The notes: a model not told the origin generated them from the letters alone. DNA of 64,000 bases from Butyrivibrio sp. WCD3002 (GCF_000424265.1 NZ_KE384154.1:32180-96179), one strand, 5' to 3'; counted from the stretch's first letter, positions 17,598 to 26,748 are shown. A program made the numbers and translations.

Positions 17598-18206
17598 TTA
17601 ACTCTCCGCTTCATTTGCCATAAATTTCGCGCACATCTCACGGGCAAACTGAACCGGATAAAGCTGAACCATTACTGAGTCAATAAGATCTCCGATAGTA
17701 ATCCTGAAAGCGATTTTTACAAAAAACTCGTACTCCGTTTCAAAACTCTTTTCAAAAATCTTAACACTGTCAACATCAATCTTATTTACAATGGGCGTAC
17801 TGATATCGGTGGGAACACCAAGCATCATTGAAAGAGATGTGGCACTTGCTCCCATCATCTGGTTCATGGCTTCGGAGGCCGCACTTAAATGCAGCTCAGA
17901 TATATCGCCGGCGGTGTTGGTACCATCTCCGCCCATCATAAGATCTGTCATTACCTTTACATCATTTTCTTTCAAAATGAGAACGTTATTACCTGTAAGG
18001 CCTTTAACATAATGAATCTGAACAAATACACAGGTCTTTGCGTAATCATCAAGAGATTCACTTCTTTTAATTACTGAAACGTTAGGTGTCGTAATATCAA
18101 CCTTACGATTAACCATCATACTAAGGGTAGTCGCAGAATTACCCATACTGATATTGGCAATTTCCCCTATAGTATCGATTTGCTCGTTAGACAATGCCTG
18201 ATCCAT
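17598..18206 (-). CDS. CheC/FliY-type CheY-P phosphatase domain protein
   Basis: A 202-residue protein with two copies of the CheC-type active-site pattern: EIANISMGN (near residue 14) followed by Pro 23 residues after the first Asn, and EAMNQMMGA (near residue 110) with the same spacing. Two sites are typical of FliY, the flagellar-switch phosphatase that dephosphorylates CheY-P, but the C-terminal FliN-like domain of FliY is absent. It could be a stand-alone CheC-like phosphatase or the N-terminal part of a split FliY. It heads an operon with a DUF4317 gene and an ABC exporter rather than flagellar genes. Confidence 0.85.
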   Translation of the reverse strand: MDQALSNEQIDTIGEIANISMGNSATTLSMMVNRKVDITTPNVSVIKRSESLDDYAKTCVFVQIHYVKGLTGNNVLILKENDVKVMTDLMMGGDGTNTAGDISELHLSAASEAMNQMMGASATSLSMMLGVPTDISTPIVNKIDVDSVKIFEKSFETEYEFFVKIAFRITIGDLIDSVMVQLYPVQFAREMCAKFMANEAES

Positions 18207-18272
18207 ATAATACCCCTCTGTTTTAGTTTCTGTTTTCGATTCAGAACCGCGTAAGAACTCGCGTATACATAT

Positions 18273-18301
18273 ATTTTAGTCTACCATCTAAAAAGTGTAA
18301 A
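18273..18301 (-). promoter_or_regulatory. sigma-A-type promoter for the CheC-like/ABC operon
   Basis: On the minus strand TTTACA (18301-18296) and TAAAAT (18278-18273) are 17 bases apart, giving a leader of roughly 60 bases before the ATG at 18206. Confidence 0.55.
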
Positions 18302-18337
18302 GAAAGTTTCGGGATATTAAATATAAATTTTCTATTA

Positions 18338-18380
18338 CCTAAATATGCTAAAAAAGTTCATATTTAGGCACTTTTTTAGC
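18338..18380. repeat. two interleaved inverted repeats between operons
   Basis: CCTAAATATG at 18338-18347 pairs with CATATTTAGG at 18359-18368. GCTAAAAAAGT at 18347-18357 pairs with ACTTTTTTAGC at 18370-18380. The arms alternate, so the two hairpins exclude each other or form a pseudoknot. The element follows the stop of the HAD gene by 2 bases on the minus strand and probably acts at the end of that transcript. No classical U-run follows the outer stem. Confidence 0.7.
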
Positions 18381-18382
18381 TC

Positions 18383-19033
18383 TTATTCACCGAAAAGCTG
18401 CTTCAGTTCAAGGAGGTTTTCCATCCTCTTATAATAAAGTCCGCTAACTGCCGCTTCATCATCATTGGTGTCAGGAATGTAAATGGTTCTTATACCTGCT
18501 GCCGCCGCGGATTTAACTCCGTTTGGCGCATCCTCAACAGCTATGCACTCATCCTTTGAAAAGCCCACCTGCTCCGCCGCATACAGGTACAGATCAGGTG
18601 ATGGTTTTCCCTCTTTTACCTGGGTTGCGCAGCAGATCTTATCAAAGTAGTCAAGAAGTCCCACCTTTGTAAGATACCTTGTAGTGCGCTCCTCATCTGT
18701 GGCTGTGGCCGTGGATATCATGACGCCGCGGTCCTTTAGCCACTTAAGGATTTCCTCTGCGTGGGGCTTTAGCTTAAGGCCTTCTTTTGCAATAAGCTCC
18801 TCGAAAAGCTCCTTCCTGTAGGCTCTTACTTCATCATAGTTAAAGTCATCGCCGTACCACTCCTTAAACTGTCTTGGAGCAAAGGGACGGCCAAGACTCC
18901 TTAGCTTAAGAGCCTGCTCCCTTGTCATGGTATAGCCAAAGTGCGCAACGGCCTTTGGCCAGACTATCTGATAGCACCTCTCCGTATCTATTAAGGTTCC
19001 GTCAAGGTCAAATAAAACTGCTTTTATACTCAT
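18383..19033 (-). CDS. HAD-family phosphatase, beta-phosphoglucomutase-like
   Basis: The 216-residue cytoplasmic protein has the HAD motifs in order: nucleophile FDLDGTLIDTE (about 8-18), motif II STAT (about 107-110), the conserved Lys in KVKEGKPSPDLYL, and motif IV ECIAVEDAPNGVKSA. A helical cap domain sits between motifs I and II, as in beta-phosphoglucomutase and sugar-phosphatase members. It ends the transcript that begins with GH88 and DUF2264, 21 bases after the latter, which suggests a sugar phosphate as substrate. The exact substrate is not readable. Confidence 0.85.
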   Translation of the reverse strand: MSIKAVLFDLDGTLIDTERCYQIVWPKAVAHFGYTMTREQALKLRSLGRPFAPRQFKEWYGDDFNYDEVRAYRKELFEELIAKEGLKLKPHAEEILKWLKDRGVMISTATATDEERTTRYLTKVGLLDYFDKICCATQVKEGKPSPDLYLYAAEQVGFSKDECIAVEDAPNGVKSAAAAGIRTIYIPDTNDDEAAVSGLYYKRMENLLELKQLFGE

Positions 19034-19054
19034 TACTTACCGCCTTAATTTTTC

Positions 19055-21193
19055 TTAAAGCATCATTCTGCCCTCAAGAAGCTCATAGTCTATCTCGTGC
19101 TGATTCTTATTTGAGACTCCGTCAGCTAAGGTTATGCCTACGGCGCCATAAGCACCTGTCATGTCCTTATCGGAGAAAGCTATCTCTTTTATGGGAAACA
19201 GTTCATCCTCCGTAAAGTCCTCATGGCTCTCCCTGGTTATTGTCTGGGAGATCAGCACGTAATCCTCTGAGCTGTCATAGAGGTTTTCCTTATAATACTT
19301 TCCATATATAATAACAGATTTTTCGCTGTCAGGATTAGTTCCGCTGCTCTTTACGATATCAAGGTCGTAGAAGCCGGTGTAAACAGTCATTGCAAGCTGT
19401 TTTTCTTTTCCCTGCGAATCGTGTCCTTTGAGGATTATGGCCTTTGCGGTAATTTCCTTTGTTTCGCCTGTTATCTTTGATACTATTTGCGCTGTTTTTT
19501 CTTTGCGGATAGCCTGGGTGCTTCCATCATCAGGAAAGCCGTAGGCGCCAAGGGTTATTGTCACATCAGGTCTAAAGAGTCTTAGCTTATCTGCTCTCAT
19601 AATGCCGTAGTTTACGGGAAAATCCGCAAGATTTACGGCGTTAAACCAGTGGCACTCGGTGTCCAGCCTGTAGTTGAAAAACTGCCTTCTGTACAAGACT
19701 CCGTCCTTCTCGCCGCCCCAGAAGGTTACGTTACATCTGTCCTTTTCATCTGTTGTTCCATCAGTGAGGACATACTGCATGGATTCTACATCCTCTGCAG
19801 GGGAAGCCTCCCAAGGGTACTTTGAATTAAAGGAAAGCTTGCTGTAATTCCACATGCCGTGGAGGTCGCTTCCGTTTTTTACAACCTTACCTGTTCTTAA
19901 GATAGTGGTCTTATTTTCCGGGTGGTTTGAGTAGCTAAGTGCAGGGCCGTCAAGGGTAGTCACCTTTACGCCGTCCTTATCCCAGTCGCCGTTATTTTCC
20001 TTAGCGGTCCAGAAGGGATGGTCAGCCGGTAGGTGCAGGCAAAGAAATGCTTTTCCAATCCAGTAAACGGATTCAGCGCAGGAATAGCCCTGTACCAGAG
20101 GCGTAAACTGCTTATAAAAGCCAAGAGCCGGCACCATATTTTCAAGAAAATCATCCCTTGTAAGGAACTGTAAAAGTGAACCTGACGAGATTCTTCTTGC
20201 TCGTCCGGGATCCGCCCCCGGATTTTTCAAAAGGAAGTTAGCATCAAAGGGGCTTACTGCCGCAAAGCGGTAAATGCAGCTTCTGCCCCACATCATGGTA
20301 TAGCCGTCCCCATCGAAGAATTCGGGATAGGTCTCCATTAGCTTATTTGAAGCCTCTTCAAATTTTCCCGCAATGTATGGCTCATTTTCATAGCCGTACC
20401 AGATATTCCATATGGGAGCATATACATTAAATGCCCAGCAGGAGTAATAATCAAAGCTGTGTCCGTCCCTGAACCAGCCATCTCCTACGTAGTAGGAAAG
20501 GATTGCCTGAGCGTGCTCTCTCATCACATGCTCATCAATTTCGTAGCCTTCCATGTGAAGAAAAGCCATATCAAGCATGTTGAAAAGGCGCCAGTTCTGG
20601 GGCACCGTGGCAGCGTGGGCATAGCCTCTTAAAAAGTCTGCGATCGCATCTCTTTCCTCTTTTGTATATCTGTCCCAGATTTCTTCCCTGCAGGCCCAAA
20701 GTCCTATAACCAGTGCGCAGGTCTCAACGGTCTGCTGAAAACAGTTTGTGGGATCCTTGCTTCCCGTAATGGCCATCAGCTCCTCATAGGTGCTTACATA
20801 CTCTGCGCTGTCCTTTTTTGTAAGTGCGCGAAGGATGTGCTCACTGTAGTAATCTCTTAAGTTGATGCCACCAATCTCTATTTCAGGATTTTCATGTATA
20901 AGCACAGAGCCTATGAAAAAGGTTCGGGTCAGTCCCTCGAAAATCTCCGCTCTTTTCTCTGCGTCAAGTCTTCCCTCATCAGCGCCCAGGTGTGGATATG
21001 TAACCTCTGTTTCGGTCCTTGGTACAACAGGAGCATCGTCTATGCTCTTTAAATTTTCAAAAAGGCCCCTTAGCAGGTAAATTCCCGCATCTATCCAGTG
21101 CTTTCTGGTAACTCCGGTATAGGGGCTAAGGCTGTAATCAGGCTCATCTACTGTGAAAACCGTCTTGTCATTCATGCTGTTATCCTTTGTCAT
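19055..21193 (-). CDS. DUF2264 family protein, probable polysaccharide-processing
   Basis: The 712-residue protein has no signal peptide and is probably cytoplasmic. The N-terminal 400 or so residues are alpha-helical with Trp/Tyr-rich segments typical of (alpha/alpha)n toroid folds (DGWFRDGHSFDYYSCWAFN), and the C-terminal part is beta-rich. This matches DUF2264 proteins, which cluster with lyases and unsaturated glycuronyl hydrolases but lack a settled activity. Its gene follows the GH88 gene by 33 bases with a GGAGG ribosome-binding site, and the HAD gene follows. The likely role is breakdown of an oligosaccharide containing uronic acid. No transporter gene is attached. Confidence 0.85.
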   Translation of the reverse strand: MTKDNSMNDKTVFTVDEPDYSLSPYTGVTRKHWIDAGIYLLRGLFENLKSIDDAPVVPRTETEVTYPHLGADEGRLDAEKRAEIFEGLTRTFFIGSVLIHENPEIEIGGINLRDYYSEHILRALTKKDSAEYVSTYEELMAITGSKDPTNCFQQTVETCALVIGLWACREEIWDRYTKEERDAIADFLRGYAHAATVPQNWRLFNMLDMAFLHMEGYEIDEHVMREHAQAILSYYVGDGWFRDGHSFDYYSCWAFNVYAPIWNIWYGYENEPYIAGKFEEASNKLMETYPEFFDGDGYTMMWGRSCIYRFAAVSPFDANFLLKNPGADPGRARRISSGSLLQFLTRDDFLENMVPALGFYKQFTPLVQGYSCAESVYWIGKAFLCLHLPADHPFWTAKENNGDWDKDGVKVTTLDGPALSYSNHPENKTTILRTGKVVKNGSDLHGMWNYSKLSFNSKYPWEASPAEDVESMQYVLTDGTTDEKDRCNVTFWGGEKDGVLYRRQFFNYRLDTECHWFNAVNLADFPVNYGIMRADKLRLFRPDVTITLGAYGFPDDGSTQAIRKEKTAQIVSKITGETKEITAKAIILKGHDSQGKEKQLAMTVYTGFYDLDIVKSSGTNPDSEKSVIIYGKYYKENLYDSSEDYVLISQTITRESHEDFTEDELFPIKEIAFSDKDMTGAYGAVGITLADGVSNKNQHEIDYELLEGRMML

Positions 21194-21226
21194 GCCATCC
21201 TCCAGGTAATATATTTATGCTCTAAT

Positions 21227-22399
21227 TCACCACAGATACTCGCCTCTTCCAAGAAGATAAAGAAGGGCTTCTATATAATAGTAATCACCGTAAATAATCG
21301 GGAAATGATGCTCCTTGTCATGGTATGCCGCTGTGCAGTTAATAAGAAGCTCGTCATGGTCAGGGTCAAAGTCGCAGCGCTTTTCTGTAAGGGTCTTAAG
21401 TATTTTTATGGCAGCGTCGCTGTATTTTACTCCGTGAGCGTTTTTGATCGTTTCCGAAAGCTCAGCGGAATCCGCACCTTCAAGGGCCTTTGATATCTCA
21501 TCTGCAAGATGCATAAGGCCGCAGGCTGCGATTGCCGCTGCTGTCGAATCCTCATAGGCAGGGTCCTGTGGCTGCAGAAAATCTACAGGAATCAGGCCGC
21601 TCTCAGGAATATGCTCTACAAAGAAGTCAGCAACCTTCATTGCTGTCTCAAGATATCTGTAATCACCTGTATGAATATAGCTCATTACAAAGCCGTAAAT
21701 TGCCCAGGTCTGGCCCCTTGTCCAGGCTGTACCCTCAGCATAGCCCTGCCCGCCGTGCTCTCTTATAAAGCCCTCGCCGTTTAAACCGAACTCAACGATA
21801 TGTCTTGATGAGCCATCCTCTCTAATAAACCAGTCCATGGCAGTATCAGCATGTCTTATGGCTATCTGCCTAAATCTTGGATCATCCACGGTTTCGCTTG
21901 CCCAGTAAAGAAGGGGAAGGTTCATCATGCAGTCAATAATTGCATAGCCCCTTGTATCTCTGTCATCTCCCCAGTCATTCCAGGCACGGATGAATTCGCC
22001 CTCAAGGTTAAAGCGTCCTGCCAGATTTGCTGCCGCAAGAAGTCCTCTGTTTTTTGATTCTTCATTTCCTGTGAATTTATAGTTGGCAACAGCGGTAAGG
22101 AGCCACTTAAAGCCGCTGTCGTGATCCATGCCGTTATACTGAAGAAAGTTGGAATCAAGCTTTTCCTCTATTCTCTCTGCTGCTCTTTTATACTCCTCAT
22201 CCCCTGTTTCCCTGTAAAGCTGCCACAGCATTCCGCCGTAGAAGCCGTTGGTCCACCAGCAGACGTTATCCTTTGTTTTATCATCAAAAACATGATTTAT
22301 CGCAGTGTAAGGAAGCTTATCATAGCTTCTTCCCACTACCTGTTTTTCCTTTTCTATCACCTTTGAAAGGGCATCCTCAGCCCAGGTAAGATTTCCCAT
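21227..22399 (-). CDS. glycoside hydrolase family 88, unsaturated glucuronyl hydrolase
   Basis: The 390-residue cytoplasmic enzyme shows the family 88 fold and motifs: WWTNGFYGGMLWQLYRETGD (about 47-66), the region MDHDSGFKW (about 95-103) and RGYAIIDCMMNLPLLYWA (about 149-166), which carry the conserved aspartates that hydrate the C4-C5 double bond of unsaturated uronic acids. GTAWTRGQTWAIYGF is also characteristic. It removes the unsaturated uronosyl residue left by polysaccharide lyases acting on pectin-, ulvan- or glycosaminoglycan-type polymers. It is the first gene of a three-gene unit with DUF2264 and a HAD phosphatase. ATG 22399 follows a good AGGAGG. Confidence 0.9.
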   Translation of the reverse strand: MGNLTWAEDALSKVIEKEKQVVGRSYDKLPYTAINHVFDDKTKDNVCWWTNGFYGGMLWQLYRETGDEEYKRAAERIEEKLDSNFLQYNGMDHDSGFKWLLTAVANYKFTGNEESKNRGLLAAANLAGRFNLEGEFIRAWNDWGDDRDTRGYAIIDCMMNLPLLYWASETVDDPRFRQIAIRHADTAMDWFIREDGSSRHIVEFGLNGEGFIREHGGQGYAEGTAWTRGQTWAIYGFVMSYIHTGDYRYLETAMKVADFFVEHIPESGLIPVDFLQPQDPAYEDSTAAAIAACGLMHLADEISKALEGADSAELSETIKNAHGVKYSDAAIKILKTLTEKRCDFDPDHDELLINCTAAYHDKEHHFPIIYGDYYYIEALLYLLGRGEYLW

Positions 22400-22419
22400 T
22401 TTATTCCTCCTGAAAACGG

Positions 22420-22451
22420 TAGTTCTGATCTCACTTCGTTCGCCAGAACTA
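22420..22451. repeat. inverted repeat upstream of GH88 gene
   Basis: TAGTTCTG at 22420-22427 pairs with CAGAACTA at 22444-22451, a few bases upstream of the GH88 ribosome-binding site. It may be an operator or a leader hairpin. Nothing else recognisable lies in 22452-22620, which is strongly AT-rich. Confidence 0.4.
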
Positions 22452-22632
22452 AGTAGTACACTAAGCTCGAAAAAACCTCGCTAAGTGATTACTTATATTT
22501 TATATGTTTTAAAAGCTTAATGTATAGAAAAAGCTTTCACTATTATCGTTTATTTTGTCCTGAGTTAATTATGAGCGTTAGTGATTATTTATAATTTTTT
22601 TTGATAATTTTGGTTATTTTTCATCTACCTGA

Positions 22633-22675
22633 TTGATTATCTTTGATTGACTTTGATTATTTGCGATGCTATTCT
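22633..22675 (+). promoter_or_regulatory. putative FruR operator repeats overlapping the fructose-operon promoter
   Basis: Three direct repeats of TTGATT occur exactly 10 bp apart at 22633, 22643 and 22653. A promoter overlaps them: TTGACT (22647-22652), 17-bp spacer, TATTCT (22670-22675). Direct repeats phased with the helix are typical targets of DeoR-family regulators, so the regulator encoded downstream probably represses its own operon here and is released by fructose 1-phosphate. Confidence 0.55.
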
Positions 22676-22714
22676 GATTTCAGAGTATGAATTTTTAATA
22701 GGGGATGATCAAAA

Positions 22715-23470
22715 ATGCTCACAGAAGAAAGACGAAACGAAATCGTAGCTTATATCGAAAAGCATAATGCCGCTACCGTTCAGGAGCTGGTTGATGCACT
22801 TAATGCATCCGCAGCAACCATCAGAAGAGATCTTTCAGTACTCCACGACGAGCGCAGAATTATCAAGGTTTTCGGAGGTGCAACCTCTCTTAAATCAAAG
22901 GATGTCAACACAGTTGAGCCTTCCGTTGCCGAGAAATCAAGTCGCAACACTCAGGAGAAGGATCTGATCTCAGAGTATGCCGCATCTCTCATACAGGACA
23001 ATGATTTTGTCTACATCGATTCCGGCACCACTACTCTGCATCTTATCGATCACATCACCAATAAAAATGCAAAGTACATCACAAACGGAATCGTTCATGC
23101 AAAGAGAATGCTGGAGCGCGGCCTTTCCACCATGATAATCGGAGGACGAATCAAGCCCGTTACAGAGGCGGTTATCGGTCCTGACTGTGTGGAAGCACTT
23201 TCAAGATTTCACTTTACAAAATCCTTTATGGGAACAAACGGAATATCGGTCCCTGCAGGCTTTACAACGCCGGATGTGGACGAGGCACTGGTTAAGGCTG
23301 AAGCAATCAAGCACACCTACCTCTCCTATGTACTTGCAGACCATACAAAGTTTGGCGTAGTGAGCTCAGTTACCTTTTCAGATCTTCGAAGCTGCTGCAT
23401 CATCACCGACACTACTCCGAGTAAAAAGTATTCTGACCAGACAATAATTAAAGCTGTCATTCAGAAATAA
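22715..23470 (+). CDS. fruR: DeoR-family regulator of the fructose operon
   Basis: A 251-residue cytoplasmic repressor. The N-terminal winged helix-turn-helix (about 1-57, TEERRNEIVAYIEKHNAATV and NASAATIRRDLSVL) is followed by a sugar-phosphate-sensing domain of the isomerase-like fold (IDSGTTTLHLIDHI, about 106-119, and TNGISVPAGFTTPD). This is the standard DeoR plan. As first gene before fruK and the fructose EII, it is very likely the fructose repressor FruR. It is preceded by three phased TTGATT repeats and the ribosome-binding site AGGGGA. Confidence 0.9.
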   Translation: MLTEERRNEIVAYIEKHNAATVQELVDALNASAATIRRDLSVLHDERRIIKVFGGATSLKSKDVNTVEPSVAEKSSRNTQEKDLISEYAASLIQDNDFVYIDSGTTTLHLIDHITNKNAKYITNGIVHAKRMLERGLSTMIIGGRIKPVTEAVIGPDCVEALSRFHFTKSFMGTNGISVPAGFTTPDVDEALVKAEAIKHTYLSYVLADHTKFGVVSSVTFSDLRSCCIITDTTPSKKYSDQTIIKAVIQK

Positions 23471-23499
23471 ACTTCATTTATAACCATAAGGAGGTTCAA

Positions 23500-24405
23500 A
23501 TGATTTACACAGTAACTTTTAATCCCGCAATCGACTATATTGTCCGCATGGATAAGCCCCTTGATCCCGGGATGACCAACAGATCCGTTTCAGAGGATTG
23601 CTTTTTTGGCGGCAAGGGAATAAACGTCTCAACCGTACTTAAAAACCTCGGCATTGAGAACACAGCTCTCGGCTTTGCTGCAGGCTTTACAGGAGAAGCA
23701 ATCGTTGAAAGCGTGATCAAAAAGGGAATCATCTCAGACTTCATAATGCTTAAGGACGGCATTTCAAGAATAAATGTAAAGATAAAGTCTGATGAGGAGA
23801 CAGAGATAAATGCTCAGGGTCCCGAGATCAGTCAGGGCGCCCTGGATGAGCTTTTAGCTAAGCTTGATAAGCTTGAAAAGGACGACATTCTCATTCTCGC
23901 AGGAAGTATTCCAAGCTCTCTTCCGAGCAATGTCTACGAGATCATTCTTGAGAGACTTGAAAGTAAAGGCGTTATTTTCGTAGTTGATGCCACAAAGGAT
24001 CTTCTTATGAATGTCCTTAAGTATAAGCCGTTTCTTATTAAGCCCAATAATCACGAGCTTGGTGAGATGTTCGGAACTGTACTTAAAACAGATGATGAAA
24101 TTGAGGAGCATGCGAAGAAGCTTCAGGCTATGGGTGCAAGAAATGTACTTATTTCCATGGCCGGTGACGGAGCAATGCTCATTACAGAGGACGGTGAGCG
24201 CTTCCGCGTAGGTGTTCCCAAGGGAACAGTTAAAAACTCCGTTGGAGCAGGTGATTCAATGGTAGCAGGCTTTGTTGCAGGCTATATGAAAACAAAGGAT
24301 TACCGCACCGCTCTCAACATGGGAACAGCAGCAGGCAGTGCCACTGCTTTTTCCGACGATCTCGCAACAGGCGAGCTTATAAACAGTATTTACGAAACTC
24401 TGTAG
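23500..24405 (+). CDS. fruK: 1-phosphofructokinase
   Basis: The 301-residue PfkB-family kinase phosphorylates fructose 1-phosphate to fructose 1,6-bisphosphate in the cytoplasm. It begins IYTVTFNPAIDYIV, contains the first PfkB signature GGKGINVSTVLKNLG (about 38-52) and ends with the catalytic signature VGAGDSMVAGFVAGY (about 248-262), where Asp is the base. Length and motifs are full. It lies 29 bases after fruR with the ribosome-binding site AGGAGG and precedes the fructose EII gene. Lac-operon type tagatose 6-phosphate kinases are similar but are not expected in this setting. Confidence 0.93.
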   Translation: MIYTVTFNPAIDYIVRMDKPLDPGMTNRSVSEDCFFGGKGINVSTVLKNLGIENTALGFAAGFTGEAIVESVIKKGIISDFIMLKDGISRINVKIKSDEETEINAQGPEISQGALDELLAKLDKLEKDDILILAGSIPSSLPSNVYEIILERLESKGVIFVVDATKDLLMNVLKYKPFLIKPNNHELGEMFGTVLKTDDEIEEHAKKLQAMGARNVLISMAGDGAMLITEDGERFRVGVPKGTVKNSVGAGDSMVAGFVAGYMKTKDYRTALNMGTAAGSATAFSDDLATGELINSIYETL

Positions 24406-24499
24406 GTATTTCGCCGGGTAGTTTCGTCAATATACAAGAAACAGGTTATTGGGGATGACCTCAAAATTCAAATGCGCTAAGCGTAGAAAGGGAGAAAAA

Positions 24500-26440
24500 A
24501 TGAAAATCACAGATTTACTCAAAAAAGAAGGGGTAAGCTTGAATCAGACCGTGGCTGATCAGAACGCAGCAATCGATCTGATGGTGGCACTTCATGACAA
24601 GGTTGGCAACTTAAATGACAAGGCTGCTTTCAAGGCAGCAATCGAGGCAAGAGAAGCAAAGGGCTCAACCGCGGTAGGCATGGGGATAGCCGTTCCGCAC
24701 GCAAAGTCTGCTGCAGTTAAGCAGCCGGGTCTCGTAGCAATCACTGTTCCAAACGGCGTTGATTACAAGTCACTGGACGGAAAAGAAAGCAATCTTCTTT
24801 TCATGATCGCAGCTCCTGAAGGCGCTGCAGACACACACCTTGAAGTTCTTTCAAAGCTCATGACCATGCTTATGGATGTAAACTTCACCAAGTCTCTTGT
24901 TGAAGCAAAGAGCGCTGATGAGTTCTTATCACTCATTGACAAACAGGAAGCTGAAAGAGACAAGAAAGAAGCTGAAAAAGAAGCCGGAAAGGCTCCTGCT
25001 GCTTCTGCTGCACCCGCTAAAAAGACCTGCAACATTCTTGCAGTTACAGCATGCCCTACAGGTATCGCACACACCTACATGGCTGCTGAGGCTCTTGAGC
25101 AGAGCGCTAAAGACAGCGGCGTTTCAATCAAAGTTGAAACAGACGGATCAGGCGGTGCCAAGAATGTTCTCACAGATGCTGAGATCAAGGCCGCTGACAT
25201 CATTATCGTTGCAGCTGATAAGAATGTAGAGATGGCTCGTTTCAACGGCAAGAAGGTTATCAAAGCTTCCACAGCCGATGCAATTCATCACTCAGCCGAT
25301 CTCATCAATCGTGCTATCGCAGGGGATGCTGCTGTTTATCAGCACTCAGGCCCTGTTGAAGCAGGTGCATCATTCGACAATGAGAGCGCAGGAAGAAAAG
25401 CATACAAGCACCTTATGAATGGTGTATCACACATGCTTCCCTTCGTTATCGGCGGCGGTATCCTTATAGCAATTGCATTCCTTTTGGATGACTATTCAAT
25501 CGATCCCGGCAACTTTGGTTCAAACACACCTATTGCTGCATGGTTTAAGTCAATCGGCGGAACAGCATTCGGATTCATGCTTCCTATCCTTGCTGGATTC
25601 ATTGCTCAGAGTATTGCTGACCGTCCCGGTCTTGCAGTCGGTTTCGTAGGTGGTGCTCTCGCTGCATCAGGCGCAACTTTTGCAGCTCCCGGCGGAAATG
25701 TTCCTTCTGCTTTCCTTGGAGCTCTTGTAGCTGGTTTTGCAGCAGGTTACCTCGTAAATGGTCTTAAGAAGATTACAGAGGGACTTCCTGCAGCCCTTGA
25801 GGGAATTAAACCCGTTCTTATCTACCCGCTCTGCGGTATCCTCATCATTGGCCTTGTAATGTGTGCAATCAACCCTATCGTTGGTGCTCTTAACAACTGG
25901 ATTTATGACATCCTCGAGGGAATGGGCACAGGATCAACACTTATCCTTGGTGCACTTCTTGGTGCAATGATGGCAACTGACATGGGCGGCCCGCTCAACA
26001 AGGCAGCTTATGCATTCGGTCTTGCTTCACTTGCAGCACAGAATGAAACAGGATTTATGATCATGGCAGCAATCATGGTCGGCGGTATGGTTCCTCCTAT
26101 CGCAATTGCACTTGCAACTATCTTCTTTAAGAAAAAGTTTACAGTAGCTGAGAGAAAGTCAGGTCCCGTTAACTTCATCATGGGTCTTAGCTTTATCACA
26201 GAGGGTGCAATCCCCTTCGCAGCAGCAGATCCTCTTCACGTAATTCCTTCACTTATGATCGGATCAGCTGTTTCAGGTGCACTGTCAATGCTCTTTAAAT
26301 GCTCACTTAGAGCTCCTCACGGCGGAATCTTCGTATTCCCTGTTGTAGGAAACGTTGCAATGTACCTCGTAGCACTTCTTGCAGGTTCTGTTGTTGGATG
26401 CTTAATGCTTGGTATCCTCAAAAAAGACATAGAACAGTAA
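24500..26440 (+). CDS. fruA: PTS fructose-specific EIIABC
   Basis: The 647-residue protein joins three phosphotransferase domains. EIIA covers about 1-150, with the phosphorylated His near 67 in VPHAKS. EIIB covers about 173-270, with the phosphocysteine near 185 in AVTACPTGIAHTYMAAEAL. A membrane EIIC follows from about 300, with about ten hydrophobic segments (HMLPFVIGGGILIAIAFLLD onwards). A charged linker rich in Glu, Lys and Ala joins EIIA and EIIB. It imports fructose as fructose 1-phosphate, which fruK then uses. The frame is open to 24449, where a TTG sits without a useful ribosome-binding site. I place the start at ATG 24500, behind AAAGGGAG. Confidence 0.95.
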   Translation: MKITDLLKKEGVSLNQTVADQNAAIDLMVALHDKVGNLNDKAAFKAAIEAREAKGSTAVGMGIAVPHAKSAAVKQPGLVAITVPNGVDYKSLDGKESNLLFMIAAPEGAADTHLEVLSKLMTMLMDVNFTKSLVEAKSADEFLSLIDKQEAERDKKEAEKEAGKAPAASAAPAKKTCNILAVTACPTGIAHTYMAAEALEQSAKDSGVSIKVETDGSGGAKNVLTDAEIKAADIIIVAADKNVEMARFNGKKVIKASTADAIHHSADLINRAIAGDAAVYQHSGPVEAGASFDNESAGRKAYKHLMNGVSHMLPFVIGGGILIAIAFLLDDYSIDPGNFGSNTPIAAWFKSIGGTAFGFMLPILAGFIAQSIADRPGLAVGFVGGALAASGATFAAPGGNVPSAFLGALVAGFAAGYLVNGLKKITEGLPAALEGIKPVLIYPLCGILIIGLVMCAINPIVGALNNWIYDILEGMGTGSTLILGALLGAMMATDMGGPLNKAAYAFGLASLAAQNETGFMIMAAIMVGGMVPPIAIALATIFFKKKFTVAERKSGPVNFIMGLSFITEGAIPFAAADPLHVIPSLMIGSAVSGALSMLFKCSLRAPHGGIFVFPVVGNVAMYLVALLAGSVVGCLMLGILKKDIEQ

Positions 26441-26456
26441 AAGAAAGGAATAAATT

Positions 26457-26720
26457 ATGGTATCAAAGAATATTACAGTAAAAAACGAACAGGGTATGCA
26501 CATGCGTCCCGCAAGTCTTCTTTCACAGAAGGCAACACCCTTTGAAAGCAGCGTAAAAATCATGTTCAACGGAAACAGCTATGATTGTAAGAGCGTTATG
26601 TTCCTTATGAGCGCTTGCATCAAATGCGGTTCAGAGATTGAACTTGTTTGCGATGGTCCCGATGAAGAGAAAGCTCTTAGCGAGATTTCAGAGTTCATCG
26701 AATCAGGAATGGGTGACTAA
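26457..26720 (+). CDS. ptsH: phosphocarrier protein HPr
   Basis: An 87-residue HPr with the phosphorylated His in NEQGMHMRPASLL (about residue 16) and the regulatory Ser in CKSVMFLMSA, which HPr kinase would modify for carbon catabolite repression. Length and fold match the family. The sequence is somewhat divergent (three Cys residues), so it may be an operon-specific HPr (FPr-like) rather than the only HPr of the cell. It lies 16 bases after fruA with the ribosome-binding site AAAGGAA. Confidence 0.9.
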   Translation: MVSKNITVKNEQGMHMRPASLLSQKATPFESSVKIMFNGNSYDCKSVMFLMSACIKCGSEIELVCDGPDEEKALSEISEFIESGMGD

Positions 26721-26748
26721 GCTGAGAGCCCCTGACGAATTACCATTT

